Assembly (NCBI GenBank): GCA_900547345.1 | Contig: URGG01000017.1 | Location: 1-25,827 of the forward strand | Source: an uncultured Collinsella sp. | GTDB taxonomy: Bacteria; Actinomycetota; Coriobacteriia; Coriobacteriales; Coriobacteriaceae | DNA: 25,827 bases | Reading direction: 5' to 3' | Part shown: positions 1 to 10,648 of the stretch, one piece after another | How the letters are laid out: each line of letters begins with the position of its first letter | How positions within the stretch are numbered: position 1 is the first letter of the stretch | Notes under the pieces: generated by a model | The model's database searches: none | The model's input: only the letters and a program-made list of their open reading frames with translations | What the model was told of the DNA's origin: nothing | Translations under genes and position numbers: made by a program

Positions 1-1
1 A

Positions 2-85
2 TCGTTGGGGCCAGGCCCGATTTTGCCTCTTGACAATGTCCTGCTCATATTAAAAAGGAGGTGCTCGGTTGAATCTGACCTTTGA
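2..85 (+). CDS. Possible 3' end of an upstream gene (partial, frame uncertain)
   Basis: The window opens inside what is probably the end of another + strand gene. Three frames are open to the left edge, stopping at 33, 53 and 85. The frame ending at 85 reads most like protein (it contains PILPLDNVLLILKRR) and would overlap the start of the next gene by 17 bases, with that gene's ribosome site inside its last codons, as in translationally coupled pairs. The frame choice is inference and no family can be named from under 30 residues. Confidence 0.25.
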   Translation, partial: SLGPGPILPLDNVLLILKRRCSVESDL

Positions 86-632
86 GGGATTCTTAAAAGG
101 CTATTGCCGAGAGCTATCCGGACAGCAGTCGCTCAGTTTTAGAAAACTGGTTAAGCAAGCGACGACGGTTGCGCCGCGCGTGGCGGAGCCCCTGTTTTTG
201 CTCGCTTTGGCGCAAGGAAAAGCCGAATACGTTTTGGGTTTATCCGAGGGCTCGTGGATGGAACGGGATTACCGAGACGTTTTATCCTTGTACGGTCAAG
301 CGGGTAGCATGGCGTCTCTATGCGCCAAAAGTGAGCTCCCAAATCGTTATGCCAACGTTTGGCGTGCGTATAGAGCGGTGAAGGAAAAGCCGGCGGCCGA
401 TAGAAGGGTGAACGCCCTGATGAGAAAGAAAACGCTGGAAGCATTGGAGGAATCGGGTGTAACGCGCTATGGCCTCTGCCGTGCTCTGCGCCTGAATAAA
501 GGAAACGTATACGCATACTTGGCCGGCGATGACTCAAAGGTGAGCAGGAAAACGGCGCGCCGCATTATGGAATATGCGGAGGAGAGGGGCACCCAAGAAG
601 GGGCCGGGCGCCCGGTGTGTGTGGCGGGGTAA
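69..632 (+). CDS. Hypothetical protein with C-terminal helix-turn-helix-like region
   Basis: This 187-residue protein is not recognised. It starts at TTG 69, preceded by a strong AAAAAGGAGG at 52-61; the nearby GTG at 61 runs into a stop after three codons, so TTG is the only supported start. The N-terminal ~110 residues are mostly helical in character with no known motif. Residues ~118-170 (ALEESGVTRYGLCRALRLNK, then NVYAYLAGDD and a basic RKTARRIMEYAEE) look like a Cro/XRE-type helix-turn-helix followed by a helix, so DNA binding is plausible. The gene uses more A/T-ending codons (TTT, AAA, CGT, TTA) than the genes downstream, which suggests transfer. It probably follows an upstream partner very closely, an arrangement common in toxin-antitoxin or regulator pairs, but the partner lies outside the window. 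Function unknown; the reading frame itself is well supported. Confidence 0.7.
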   Translation: MNLTFEGFLKGYCRELSGQQSLSFRKLVKQATTVAPRVAEPLFLLALAQGKAEYVLGLSEGSWMERDYRDVLSLYGQAGSMASLCAKSELPNRYANVWRAYRAVKEKPAADRRVNALMRKKTLEALEESGVTRYGLCRALRLNKGNVYAYLAGDDSKVSRKTARRIMEYAEERGTQEGAGRPVCVAG

Positions 633-683
633 GATTGATCGCGGTTTTGATTGGTGCTCGATTGGGTTTGTTGGGCGGAGATT

Positions 684-2039
684 ATGTCTGCTATTGATAT
701 TGTGCTTGTTGCGATCGCCTTGGTGGCGGTGGGGGTTGCTGCGGCTTGCGCCCTTCAGCTCAAGAGCCTGCGTGCCGAGTTGCGGGAGCGTGGCGACGGT
801 GGCGCGGAAACGCTGGCAGCACTCGAGCAGGCCAACAACGCGCTCGATGCCCTGAACGTCGCGCTGGCCGAAACCCGCCGCACGGCCAATGCCATCGCGC
901 AGCAGCAGACGACCGATGCGGCCGTGGAGCAGCAACGTTACCTGACCATCGCACGCGAGTTCTCGCAAGCTGGTGACCGGATGGATGACCTGCGCCGCGA
1001 GACGGCCCAACAGCTCGGCGCCAATCGCGAGGGCATCGAGCATCGCCTGGACAAGGTGCGCGAGACGGTCGATGCTCAGCTGGGCGCCATCCGCAAAGAC
1101 AACAACGTGCAGCTCGATCAGATGCGCGCGACGGTGGACGAGAAGCTCTCCCGCACGCTCAACGACCGACTGTCGGCATCGTTTAAGCAGGTGAGCGACC
1201 AGCTCGAGGCCGTGTATAAGGGCCTGGGCGATATGCAATCTATCGCCACCGGCGTAGGCGACCTCAAGCGTGTGCTGGGCAATGTAAAAGCGCGCGGCAT
1301 TTTGGGCGAGGTGCAGCTGGGTGCAATTCTGGCGGACATCCTTACACCCGACCAGTATCTGGAAAACGTCGCCACCAAGCCCGGTGCCTCGGAGCGCGTT
1401 GAGTTTGCCGTCAAGCTGCCGGTAGACGAGGGCGATCCCGTGCTGCTGCCGATCGATTCCAAATTCCCGGGCGACGCGTACGAGCATCTGATCGACGCCC
1501 AGGAGTCGGGCGATGCGGAGGCCGTTGCCGCAGCGCGCAAGACGCTCGATATGATGGTGAAACGCGAGGCAAAGAACATCTGCGAAAAGTACCTGAGTGT
1601 GCCGGCAACGACCAACTTTGGCATCATGTTCGTGCCGTTTGAAGGACTGTACGCCGAGGTCGTCAGCCGCCCCGGGCTTATCGAGACCCTGGGCCGCGAC
1701 TATCACGTCAACGTAGCCGGTCCCAGCACCATGGCGGCCATCCTCAACAGTCTGCAGATGAGCTATCAGACGTTTAAGTTGCAAAAACGTACCGACGACG
1801 TGCTGCGCGTGCTCTCCGCCGTCAAGGCCGAGCTGCCGCGCTATCAAAAGGCGCTGCGCCGCGCCCAGCAGCAGATCGAGACCGCGGGCAAAACGGTCGA
1901 GGGCATCATCACCACGCGCACCAACGTCATGGAGCGCAAACTCAAGGATATCGACGCGCTGGAAGATGCCGAGGAGGCCGACGAGATCTTGGGGCTCACA
2001 TCCGCGGAGCTGCTCGCAGACCAAAAAGACGAGGACTAA
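684..2039 (+). CDS. rmuC: DNA recombination protein RmuC
   Basis: This is an RmuC-family protein of 451 residues, within the family's usual size. It has one N-terminal membrane helix (IDIVLVAIALVAVGVAAACA), then a long charged coiled coil to about residue 170 and the conserved RmuC domain at about 180-400. Diagnostic motifs are KARGILGEVQLGAIL, PIDSKFPGDAYEHL and FVPFEGLYAEV; the ARGxxGE, DSK and FxPxE elements resemble a PD-(D/E)XK nuclease fold. RmuC proteins limit inversion of short inverted repeats and influence recombination, and are thought to be membrane-tethered nucleases. The start at ATG 684 is chosen because GGCGGAG lies at 674-680 and the membrane helix follows directly; an upstream in-frame start at 651 lacks a ribosome site. 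It is followed by a good terminator and is probably transcribed alone. Confidence 0.93.
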   Translation: MSAIDIVLVAIALVAVGVAAACALQLKSLRAELRERGDGGAETLAALEQANNALDALNVALAETRRTANAIAQQQTTDAAVEQQRYLTIAREFSQAGDRMDDLRRETAQQLGANREGIEHRLDKVRETVDAQLGAIRKDNNVQLDQMRATVDEKLSRTLNDRLSASFKQVSDQLEAVYKGLGDMQSIATGVGDLKRVLGNVKARGILGEVQLGAILADILTPDQYLENVATKPGASERVEFAVKLPVDEGDPVLLPIDSKFPGDAYEHLIDAQESGDAEAVAAARKTLDMMVKREAKNICEKYLSVPATTNFGIMFVPFEGLYAEVVSRPGLIETLGRDYHVNVAGPSTMAAILNSLQMSYQTFKLQKRTDDVLRVLSAVKAELPRYQKALRRAQQQIETAGKTVEGIITTRTNVMERKLKDIDALEDAEEADEILGLTSAELLADQKDED

Positions 2040-2056
2040 TTGCATCTGACGGCGGA

Positions 2057-2087
2057 GCGCCTGCGCAAGCACGGCGCGGGCGCTTTT
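2057..2087 (+). terminator. Rho-independent terminator after rmuC
   Basis: GCGCCTGCGC (2057-2066) pairs with GCGCGGGCGC (2074-2083) over ten positions with one T-G wobble, with a 7-nt loop and TTTT at 2084-2087. It begins 17 bases after the rmuC stop. Confidence 0.7.
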
Positions 2088-2162
2088 CGCATCGCGCTTG
2101 TCTGAAGCGTGCTCCAATGTGCAACAATGGCGTTTCGCCCTATCAGACGCGAAAGGAAGCCC

Positions 2163-3965
<1,803 letters not shown>

Positions 3966-4028
3966 GCGTCTCGGACGTGGGACAATTGTGCCCATAAGTT
4001 TATTGTGCCGTTGAGCCGAGGAGTCGTT

Positions 4029-4694
4029 ATGCCACGCGAGACCAATGCTGCCAAGCGCGAGCGCGCCATCGAGGTGTGTGAGCGCCTCAACCGTCGCTAT
4101 GGCCCGGTCGAGTGCTTTTTGGACCACGAGAATCCCTTCCGCCTGCTGATCGCGGTGCTGCTTTCGGCGCAAACGACCGATGCGCAGGTCAACAAGGTGA
4201 CGCCGCGGCTGTTTGCCCAGTGGCCCACGCCCGAGGCCATGGCCGGGGCGAGCGTGGCTGACGTGGCAGACACCATCAAGTCACTCGGCTTCTACAAGAG
4301 CAAAGCCAAGCATGCCGTCGAGGCCGCGCAGATGATCGTCGCCGACTATGGCGGCGAGGTGCCGGCCGACATGAAGGAACTCGTGAAGCTGCCGGGCGTG
4401 GGACGCAAGACGGCGAACATCGTGCTCAACGTGGGGTATGGCATCGTGGAGGGCATTGCGGTGGACACGCACGTCAACCGCATTGCGCACCGCCTGATGC
4501 TGAGTCCCAAGACGCATGCCAAGGAGCCGCTCAAGACCGAGCAGGATCTGCTCAAGATTTTGCCGCACGAGTATTGGGAATCGGTCAACCATCAGTGGAT
4601 CACCTTCGGTCGCGAGATCTGCGACGCCCGCAAACCCAAGTGTGACGAGTGTCCGCTGGCAGATTTGTGCCCCAGCGTGCGCGTAGCGGGGTAG
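4029..4694 (+). CDS. nth: Endonuclease III (DNA glycosylase/AP lyase)
   Basis: This 221-residue protein is a full-length endonuclease III, which removes oxidised pyrimidines and cleaves at the abasic site during base excision repair. The helix-hairpin-helix is LPGVGRKTAN at 121-130, with catalytic Lys127 and catalytic Asp146 in VDTHVNR. The C-terminal [4Fe-4S] ligands are Cys198, Cys205, Cys208 and Cys214, the standard C-X6-C-X2-C-X5-C spacing. LLSAQTTDAQVNK near residue 44 is also typical. ATG 4029 follows GAGGAG at 4018-4023 with a 5-base gap; an in-frame GTG at 4005 lies upstream of that site and is unlikely. With mfd downstream it forms a DNA-repair neighbourhood, although two hairpins lie between them. 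Confidence 0.95.
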   Translation: MPRETNAAKRERAIEVCERLNRRYGPVECFLDHENPFRLLIAVLLSAQTTDAQVNKVTPRLFAQWPTPEAMAGASVADVADTIKSLGFYKSKAKHAVEAAQMIVADYGGEVPADMKELVKLPGVGRKTANIVLNVGYGIVEGIAVDTHVNRIAHRLMLSPKTHAKEPLKTEQDLLKILPHEYWESVNHQWITFGREICDARKPKCDECPLADLCPSVRVAG

Positions 4695-4699
4695 GGCGG

Positions 4700-4724
4700 A
4701 ACGCATTTTCGTCTGGCGTTTTTT
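4700..4724 (+). terminator. Weak terminator candidate after nth
   Basis: AACGC (4700-4704) pairs with GCGTT (4716-4720), and the T-run TTTTTT occupies 4719-4724. The stem is only five pairs with an 11-nt loop, so this is a weak call supported mainly by its position six bases after the nth stop. Confidence 0.35.
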
Positions 4725-4798
4725 GCGGGGCTGGGTTTGCCCTTGAGCCGGAGTCCTCTCCATGCGCTACCATGACAGACAATGTATTTGACGTACGA

Positions 4799-4826
4799 CC
4801 CGCCGAGCTTGCCCCGGCGGGCTTTT
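4799..4826 (+). terminator. Hairpin with T-run in the mfd leader
   Basis: CCCGCC (4799-4804) pairs perfectly with GGCGGG (4816-4821), followed by CTTTT to 4826. It lies 26 bases before the mfd start codon. It may be the real terminator of nth or an attenuator-like structure in the mfd leader; the mfd promoter was not located, so the two cannot be told apart. Confidence 0.45.
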
Positions 4827-4851
4827 GGCGTTGCGATGCCGGAGGAACAGC

Positions 4852-7800
4852 ATGCTCATTCACCGTATAGCCGCGCAGCTCTACACTGCCGAGGCGCTGC
4901 AGACCGTCGAGGCCGGACTCGATGCCGGCGAGGACGTGACGCTGGCCGTGTCGCAGTCGGGCCGCACGCTTATGGCGGCCGCCCAGTTTGCGCGCCGTCC
5001 GCGCCCGACGGTCTACATTGTGAGTGGCGAGGATGCGGCCGATCGCGCCGCGCGCAGCCTTGCCGCCTACGTGGGCCTGGCGCACGTGTGCCGTTTTCCC
5101 GAGCGCAAGGACTATCCGTGGCGCGAGCAGGCGCCCGACGATGCCGTGGTGGCGCAGCGCTGCGAGGCTCTGGGGCGCATCGTGCGCGGGGACAACTGCA
5201 TCATGGTTGCCTCGGCCCGCGCGCTGCTGCGCTGCGTGCCGCCGGTCGAGAGCCGCTATTGGGAGTCCACGACCTTTGCGGTGGGCGAGGAGATTCCTTT
5301 TGACGAGGTGCCGCAGCGCCTGGTGGGCATGGGCTACACCAATGCCGGTGCCGCCGACGCGCCCGGCCTGTTCCGCGTGCACGGCGACACCGTAGAGGTG
5401 TTCCCCGCACAGGAAAAGGCGCCCGTGCGCATCGAGTTCTTCGGCGACGAGATTGACCGCATCCGCCGCATGGTGAGCTCCACGGGGCAGACCATCGGCA
5501 ACGAGGACAGTATCGAGATCTTCCCCTGCCGCGAGCTGGCGCTTACCGACGATGCCGTCCACAACATGCACGTGGCGCTCTACCGTGCCAGCCAGGACGA
5601 CAGCAAGCTGGCGGCGCTGCTCGAGATGGTGGATGCGCGCATCGTCACGCCCGAGCTCGACCGCTTTTTGCCGGTGATGTACGGCCAGACCGTAAGCCCG
5701 TTGGCGCACGTGAGCGGCAAGGCACTCGTGGTTCTGTCCGAGCCGCGCTCGCTGTTCGACGACTGCCTGCGCGCCTACGAGGATATTGAGGCCCGTGCCG
5801 GCGAGGCAGGGATTGACCGCCTGGATGGTCTGTACGTGCGCGCCCAACAGCTCGATTTTGGTGCCCAGCAGCGCCTGAACTACGTGAGCCTCATTCGTGC
5901 CGGCGGCGCGGTGACGGCAGAGCTCAAGATTGAGCAGCCGGCCATCGCAGGCTCGGACAACCGTTTTATGACGCGCATCCAGGAGGTCGTGGGCAAGCGC
6001 TATGCCTGCGTGTTTGCCATCCCCGACCGCGGTGCGCGCGAGTCGATGGAGCTCACCTTTGGCGACGAGGGCATTACCTTTGAGGAATCGCTGACCGCGG
6101 CGCCCGAAAATGTCGGCGCTATCGGCGACCGCGTTCGCGTGGCAGCGGCGGATTCCGCCGACCGTGCCGCACGCCAGGAGGCCCATGCTTCCATTCGCGA
6201 GCGTAAGGCCGACGCGCTCAACGCCCGCTCGCTCGAGGCGGGCGCCGCGCGGGCTGCCGCCGGCGCCGCCGTGCCCACTATTTCGCGCGGACGTGTGACC
6301 TTTGTCGATGCCGCCTTGCCGCAGGGCGTGGTGGTGCCCGATGCCAACCTGGCCGTGTTCTCGATCGCCGACCTCAACGCCCGCATGGACGCCAACCGCG
6401 CGCGCAGCCGCCGCAAGGTGGACATTACGCAGATCACGTTCCCGTTTAAGCCGGGCGATTACGTGGTGCACGCTACCCACGGCATCGCGCTCTTTAGCGA
6501 GATCGCGCGCCAGGAAGTGGGCGGCAAGGAACGCGACTACTTTTTGCTGGAATATGCCGATGGCGACAAGCTCTACGTGCCGCTCGAGCAGGTCGACCGC
6601 ATCACGCGCTACGTTGGCCCCGACGGCGACAAGCCGCGCCTGACCAGGCTCAACACAGCCGACTGGACGCGCGCTACCAACAAGGCGCGCAAGAACGCCA
6701 AAAAGCTGGCGTTTGACCTGGTCGACCTGTATACGCGCCGCTCGTCGATTACCGGTATCGCCTGCCCGCCCGACACGCCCGAGCAGATTGAGATGGAGGA
6801 GAGCTTCCCTTACGACGAGACGCGCGACCAGCTGGAGGCCATCGCCGATATTAAGGCCGACATGGAGGCGCCCAAGCCCATGGACCGCCTGCTCTGCGGC
6901 GACGTGGGCTTTGGCAAGACCGAGGTCGCCCTGCGTGCGGCGTTTAAGTGTGTGGACTCCGGCCGTCAGGTCATGGTGCTCTGTCCCACGACCATTCTGG
7001 CCCAGCAGCACTACGAGACCTTCTTTGAGCGCTTTGCCCCGTTTGGCCTCGAGGTCGAGGTGCTCAGCCGCTTCCGCACGCCGGCGCAGCAGAAGCGCGC
7101 GCTCAAGGCGTTTGCCGAGGGCACGATCGATGTGCTCATCGGCACGCACCGCTTGCTTTCGGCCGATGTGAACCCAAAGAACTTGGGCCTGGTGATCATC
7201 GACGAGGAACAGCGCTTTGGCGTGCAGCACAAGGAGCAGCTCAAGAACCTGCGCGAGCAGATTGACGTGCTCACGCTTTCGGCAACGCCTATTCCACGAA
7301 CCATGCAGATGGCCACGAGTGGCGTGCGCGACATGAGCCTGATCACGACGCCGCCGACCGGGCGTCGTCCCGTGATCGTGCACGTGGGGGAGTACGACCC
7401 CGATGTGGTGAGCGCGGCGATTCGCCTGGAGGTGGGCCGCGGCGGTCAGGTGTATTACGTGTCCAACCGCGTCAAGACCATCGATGACGCCGTGGCGCGC
7501 GTGCACGAGGCCGCGCCCGAGGCGCGCGTGGGCGTGGCGCACGGCAAGATGAGCCCGCGCGAGGTCGAGGACGTGATGATCGAGTTCGCGACCAAGAAGA
7601 TTGACGTGCTCATCGCCACGACCATCGTGGAGAGCGGCATCGACAACGCGACCGCCAACACGCTCATCATCGAGGACTCGCAGCGCCTGGGTCTGGCACA
7701 GCTCTACCAGCTCAAGGGCCGTGTGGGCCGTTCTGCCACGCAGGCCTACGCGTACTTTATGTTCCCGGGCGAGCTGCTGCTCACCGAGGAGGCGACGGCG

Positions 7801-8484
7801 CGCCTGACCGCACTTTCCGAGTTCCAGGACCTGGGCAGCGGCATGCGCATCGCTATGCGCGACCTGGAGATTCGCGGCGCCGGCTCGCTTATGGGAGCCG
7901 AGCAGCACGGCAACCTGTCGAGCGTGGGCTTTGACCTGTTTACGCAGATGCTGGGCCAGGCCGTGGCCGAGGCGCGCGGCGATGACGACGCCGGCGTGGA
8001 GGCGGCGAGCGTGGGTATTAACCTGCCGGCCGACTACTTCTTGTCCGAGGAGTACCTGCCGGCGGTGGATCAGCGCGTGCTCGTGTACCGCAAGCTCGCA
8101 GCGGCCGAGGACTTGGAGAGCATCGATGAGGTGCAGGAGGAGACCGAAGCCGCGCATGGCGAGCTGCCGTTGGCGGGACTCAACCTGTTCAATCGCGCGC
8201 GCATCCGCATTCGCGGCGAGCGTCTGGGGCTCGAGAGCGTCACGCTCAGTGGCGGCCGCATCACGTTTTTGGGCGTCGACGTGCCCAAGAAGGTGGCCTT
8301 TGAGCTTAAGAACCGGTACGGCGCGGTGAACTTCCCTAAGAGCCGCAAGCTGTCGGTGCCCTACAAGGCGGGCGCCGGCGCGGGCAGCGGCCTGGGTCGC
8401 GGCCTCGACGCCAACGACGGCACCGGCCCCGTGGCCGCGGCACTCATGCTGCTGCAACAGCTGGGTGCTAGCGACGACGACTAG
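4852..8484 (+). CDS. mfd: Transcription-repair coupling factor Mfd
   Basis: Mfd (1210 residues, slightly longer than the usual ~1150) removes RNA polymerase stalled at DNA lesions and recruits UvrA. Domains in order are: an N-terminal UvrB-like module, including the VHGDTVEVFPA and IEFFGDEIDRIRR segments; a CarD-like RNA-polymerase-interacting domain that begins near KPGDYVVHATHGIALF; the RecG-like translocase with Walker A GDVGFGKTE at 683-691 and Walker B DEEQ at 784-787; motif VI QLKGRVGRS; the translocation motif RGAGSLMGAEQHG; and a C-terminal regulatory domain. All key motifs are intact. ATG 4852 follows GGAGGA at 4841-4846. The Ala/Arg-rich stretch between the UvrB-like and CarD-like parts accounts for some of the extra length. 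The stop is followed within about 15 bases by structured element copy 1. Confidence 0.97.
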   Translation: MLIHRIAAQLYTAEALQTVEAGLDAGEDVTLAVSQSGRTLMAAAQFARRPRPTVYIVSGEDAADRAARSLAAYVGLAHVCRFPERKDYPWREQAPDDAVVAQRCEALGRIVRGDNCIMVASARALLRCVPPVESRYWESTTFAVGEEIPFDEVPQRLVGMGYTNAGAADAPGLFRVHGDTVEVFPAQEKAPVRIEFFGDEIDRIRRMVSSTGQTIGNEDSIEIFPCRELALTDDAVHNMHVALYRASQDDSKLAALLEMVDARIVTPELDRFLPVMYGQTVSPLAHVSGKALVVLSEPRSLFDDCLRAYEDIEARAGEAGIDRLDGLYVRAQQLDFGAQQRLNYVSLIRAGGAVTAELKIEQPAIAGSDNRFMTRIQEVVGKRYACVFAIPDRGARESMELTFGDEGITFEESLTAAPENVGAIGDRVRVAAADSADRAARQEAHASIRERKADALNARSLEAGAARAAAGAAVPTISRGRVTFVDAALPQGVVVPDANLAVFSIADLNARMDANRARSRRKVDITQITFPFKPGDYVVHATHGIALFSEIARQEVGGKERDYFLLEYADGDKLYVPLEQVDRITRYVGPDGDKPRLTRLNTADWTRATNKARKNAKKLAFDLVDLYTRRSSITGIACPPDTPEQIEMEESFPYDETRDQLEAIADIKADMEAPKPMDRLLCGDVGFGKTEVALRAAFKCVDSGRQVMVLCPTTILAQQHYETFFERFAPFGLEVEVLSRFRTPAQQKRALKAFAEGTIDVLIGTHRLLSADVNPKNLGLVIIDEEQRFGVQHKEQLKNLREQIDVLTLSATPIPRTMQMATSGVRDMSLITTPPTGRRPVIVHVGEYDPDVVSAAIRLEVGRGGQVYYVSNRVKTIDDAVARVHEAAPEARVGVAHGKMSPREVEDVMIEFATKKIDVLIATTIVESGIDNATANTLIIEDSQRLGLAQLYQLKGRVGRSATQAYAYFMFPGELLLTEEATARLTALSEFQDLGSGMRIAMRDLEIRGAGSLMGAEQHGNLSSVGFDLFTQMLGQAVAEARGDDDAGVEAASVGINLPADYFLSEEYLPAVDQRVLVYRKLAAAEDLESIDEVQEETEAAHGELPLAGLNLFNRARIRIRGERLGLESVTLSGGRITFLGVDVPKKVAFELKNRYGAVNFPKSRKLSVPYKAGAGAGSGLGRGLDANDGTGPVAAALMLLQQLGASDDD

Positions 8485-8487
8485 CGG

Positions 8488-8616
8488 GTCGACGCTGCAA
8501 ACGCTCCATTTGGGCAATCTGACCCTCACTCGTCGGTCGCGTACGCAAGTACGCTTCCCTCCTCCTTCGGGCCACCTTGCCACAAATGGAACGTTTTCGC
8601 TCACTTATGCTCAACC
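8488..8616. repeat. Structured intergenic element, copy 1
   Basis: This is the first of three related elements. The conserved entry GGTCGACGCTGCAAAC starts at 8487-8488. Outer stem 8502-8512 pairs with 8583-8593 (CGCTCCATTTG with CAAATGGAACG, one C-A mismatch). Middle stem TGACCC (8520-8525) pairs with GGGCCA (8569-8574), one mismatch. Inner hairpin GCGTAC (8539-8544), loop GCAA, GTACGC (8549-8554). It ends with GTTTTCGCTC followed by ACTTATGCTCAACC, also seen in copy 3. It lies directly after mfd and lacks the separate upstream hairpin found with copies 2 and 3. Confidence 0.8.
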
Positions 8617-8695
8617 TGTAAGGGTATTTATGGGACAAAGCTATCTTTGCCCCACCATGTTGCGGGTCGACCCTTCGCCCGACCGAAAGGAAAGC

Positions 8696-9559
8696 ATGTT
8701 CGGATACATCTATAAGAAAGACGCCGCTGCTATCGCGGTCATCCTTGCCCTTTGCCTGGGCGTGGGCAGTTTCTTTGATTATCAGATCTCGAGCGCGCTG
8801 TTCAATATCGGCAGTATGTACGGTCGCCTTATCGAGGCCGCCGGCGAGCTGCCGTTCGAGCTGACGGCGAGCATCGCGGGCGTTATGCTCGTGCGCGCGG
8901 TGCGTCCCGACTCTAGGGGGAGCAAATGGCTCGCCGTGCTCGGCATCCTTGTCAACGTTGGCCTGGCCGGCTACGAGATCGTTTCGTCCCTGCGGGTTGG
9001 CGGCAAACTCATCGCGGTTCAGTTGGTGCTGACGTTTGTGCTGGTCATCGCCGCTAATCTTGTCGTCTATCGCCTCACGCGCACGACCGAGCCCGACGAT
9101 CTCACGCGCTGGGCGTTGATGGTGCTTGTCGTGTGGGTCGCTCAGGCCATCATCCTCAACGTGATTGTCAAGCCGCTGTGGTCGCGCCCACGCATGCGCG
9201 TGATCGAGGTGACGCAGGGACTCGAGTTTCAGCCGTGGTGGGTGATCGGCAACCCCGACAAGTGGGCCTATATTGCCGCCGGTGTAGTCAAGGACGGCTT
9301 TAAGTCGTTTGCGAGCGGACACACGGCGCACGCGGCAATCGGCCTCATGCTCGCTGGGCTTCCCGCGACGGCCTTTAAGGAAAAGCCGTCGCGCCGTCGT
9401 GTGGCCTTTTGGACGGCGGCTGTGGTCGCGGCGCTCGTCGCGCTTGGCCGCATCGTGATCGGAGCGCACTTTTTGAGTGACGTGAGCTGCGGTTTTGCTC
9501 TGGTACTGGCACTTGAGTGCCTTGCCGCGCGCATTGCCTATCCCGGCGGCGTACAATAG
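8696..9559 (+). CDS. PAP2-family membrane phosphatase
   Basis: This 287-residue integral membrane protein belongs to the PAP2 (type 2 phosphatidic acid phosphatase) superfamily. The three catalytic motifs are visible: KPLWSRPR at 159-166 (motif 1, K-x-x-x-x-RP), FASGH at 205-209 (motif 2, with Ser207 and His209) and RIVIGAHFLSD at 252-262 (motif 3, His258 and Asp262). His258 would be the phosphorylated nucleophile. About six hydrophobic helices surround them. Such enzymes dephosphorylate lipids such as phosphatidic acid, phosphatidylglycerol phosphate or undecaprenyl pyrophosphate; the substrate here is not determined. ATG 8696 follows AAAGGAAAG at 8686-8694; an in-frame ATG at 8657 has no ribosome site. 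Its stop is 45 bases before the next gene. Confidence 0.85.
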   Translation: MFGYIYKKDAAAIAVILALCLGVGSFFDYQISSALFNIGSMYGRLIEAAGELPFELTASIAGVMLVRAVRPDSRGSKWLAVLGILVNVGLAGYEIVSSLRVGGKLIAVQLVLTFVLVIAANLVVYRLTRTTEPDDLTRWALMVLVVWVAQAIILNVIVKPLWSRPRMRVIEVTQGLEFQPWWVIGNPDKWAYIAAGVVKDGFKSFASGHTAHAAIGLMLAGLPATAFKEKPSRRRVAFWTAAVVAALVALGRIVIGAHFLSDVSCGFALVLALECLAARIAYPGGVQ

Positions 9560-9604
9560 CTCCGTTTGAATCATCTGGCCGATACCCGGTAAGAGAGGAT
9601 TGCC

Positions 9605-10630
9605 ATGCTCGCGTTCAACAACGACTATTCCCACGGTGCACATCCGGCAGTGCTGCAGGCGCTCGTCGATACCAACATGGAACCGCAGCCTGGCTACGGT
9701 ACCGATGCGCATACCGAGCGCGCCAAGCAACTTATTCGCGAGGCCTGCCAGGCCCCCGATGCCGACGTGTTTTTTCTGGTGGGCGGCACGCAGGCCAACG
9801 CGACGGTGATCGACATGCTGCTCGCGCCGTACGAGGGCGTCGTTGCTGCCGAGACTGGTCACGTCGCCTGTCACGAGGCGGGCGCCATCGAGTTTGGCGG
9901 CCACAAGGTGCTCACCATCCCCGGCTACGAGGGCAAGATGCACGCCGAGGACCTCGAGAACTATATCCAGGTGTTCTACGAAAACGAGAGCTACGAGCAC
10001 ACAGTGTTCCCGGGTGCCGTGTACGTGAGTCTATCGACCGAGTACGGCACGCTGTACTCCAAGGCCGAGCTCGCGGCGATTCACGCGGTGTGCCAGAAGC
10101 GCGAGATTCCGCTGTTTGTGGACGGTGCTCGTCTGGCCTATGCGCTGGCGGCCGATGAGTGCGACATTACCCTGCCCGAGCTGGCGCAGCTGTGCGACGT
10201 ATTCTACATTGGCGGCACCAAGTGCGGCGCGCTTTGCGGCGAGGCTGTGGTGTTCTGCGGCGTGCACGCCCCGGCGCATCCCATTCCGCGTATTAAGCAG
10301 CACGGCGCGCTGTTGGCCAAGGGTCGCCTGACGGGCGTGCAGTTTGAGGCGCTCTTTACCGACGGCCTGTATTTTGAGATTGGCCGTCAGGCGATCGAAA
10401 CCGCGCGGGCGCTTCGTCGCGTGCTGCACGAGCACGGCTACCGGTTCTTCTTGGAGACGCCGACTAACCAGCAGTTCGTGATTCTGCCCAACGAGGACAT
10501 GGCCCGCATTCGCGAGCATGCGGCGATCGAGTACTGGGAAAAGTACGACGAGACCCACACGGTGGTGCGTTTTTGCACCAGCTGGGCCACGACGCAGGAG
10601 GACATCGACGCGCTGGCGGCTGTCCTGTAG
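9605..10630 (+). CDS. Threonine-aldolase-like PLP enzyme (beta-eliminating lyase family)
   Basis: This 341-residue fold-type I PLP enzyme resembles low-specificity L-threonine aldolases, which split L-threonine or L-allo-threonine into glycine and acetaldehyde. The N-terminal FNNDYSHGAHPAVLQAL is the family's entry segment. FFLVGGTQANAT holds the phosphate/ring-binding region, His86 in AAETGHVACHE would stack on the cofactor, Asp173 in FVDGARL would bind the pyridine nitrogen, and Lys206 in YIGGTKCGA is the expected Schiff-base lysine. ATG 9605 follows AGAGGA. A TACAAT at 9552-9557 inside the end of the preceding gene could be its -10 box. A strong terminator follows, so it is probably monocistronic. 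The exact substrate cannot be read from sequence; related enzymes also act on phenylserine. Confidence 0.85.
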   Translation: MLAFNNDYSHGAHPAVLQALVDTNMEPQPGYGTDAHTERAKQLIREACQAPDADVFFLVGGTQANATVIDMLLAPYEGVVAAETGHVACHEAGAIEFGGHKVLTIPGYEGKMHAEDLENYIQVFYENESYEHTVFPGAVYVSLSTEYGTLYSKAELAAIHAVCQKREIPLFVDGARLAYALAADECDITLPELAQLCDVFYIGGTKCGALCGEAVVFCGVHAPAHPIPRIKQHGALLAKGRLTGVQFEALFTDGLYFEIGRQAIETARALRRVLHEHGYRFFLETPTNQQFVILPNEDMARIREHAAIEYWEKYDETHTVVRFCTSWATTQEDIDALAAVL

Positions 10631-10648
10631 CCTGATGTAATGACGAGG

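Noticed and set aside
30..53. TTGACA at 30-35 as a promoter for the first gene
   Set aside because: The only -10-like word (TATTAA, 48-53) is 12 bases away, too close; the TTGACA lies in likely coding sequence.
603..614. Perfect palindrome CCGGGCGCCCGG near the end of the first gene
   Set aside because: It is inside coding sequence and such GC palindromes are expected by chance here; there is no T-run.
4600..8604. A 1334-codon open frame on the minus strand opposite mfd
   Set aside because: It is the shadow of a GC-rich gene: low-complexity His/Arg/Ala/Leu-rich protein with no motifs, while the + strand gives a complete Mfd.
8465..8695. N-terminal extension of the PAP2 phosphatase to 8465
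   Set aside because: It would overlap mfd and translate structured element copy 1; the ribosome site supports 8696.
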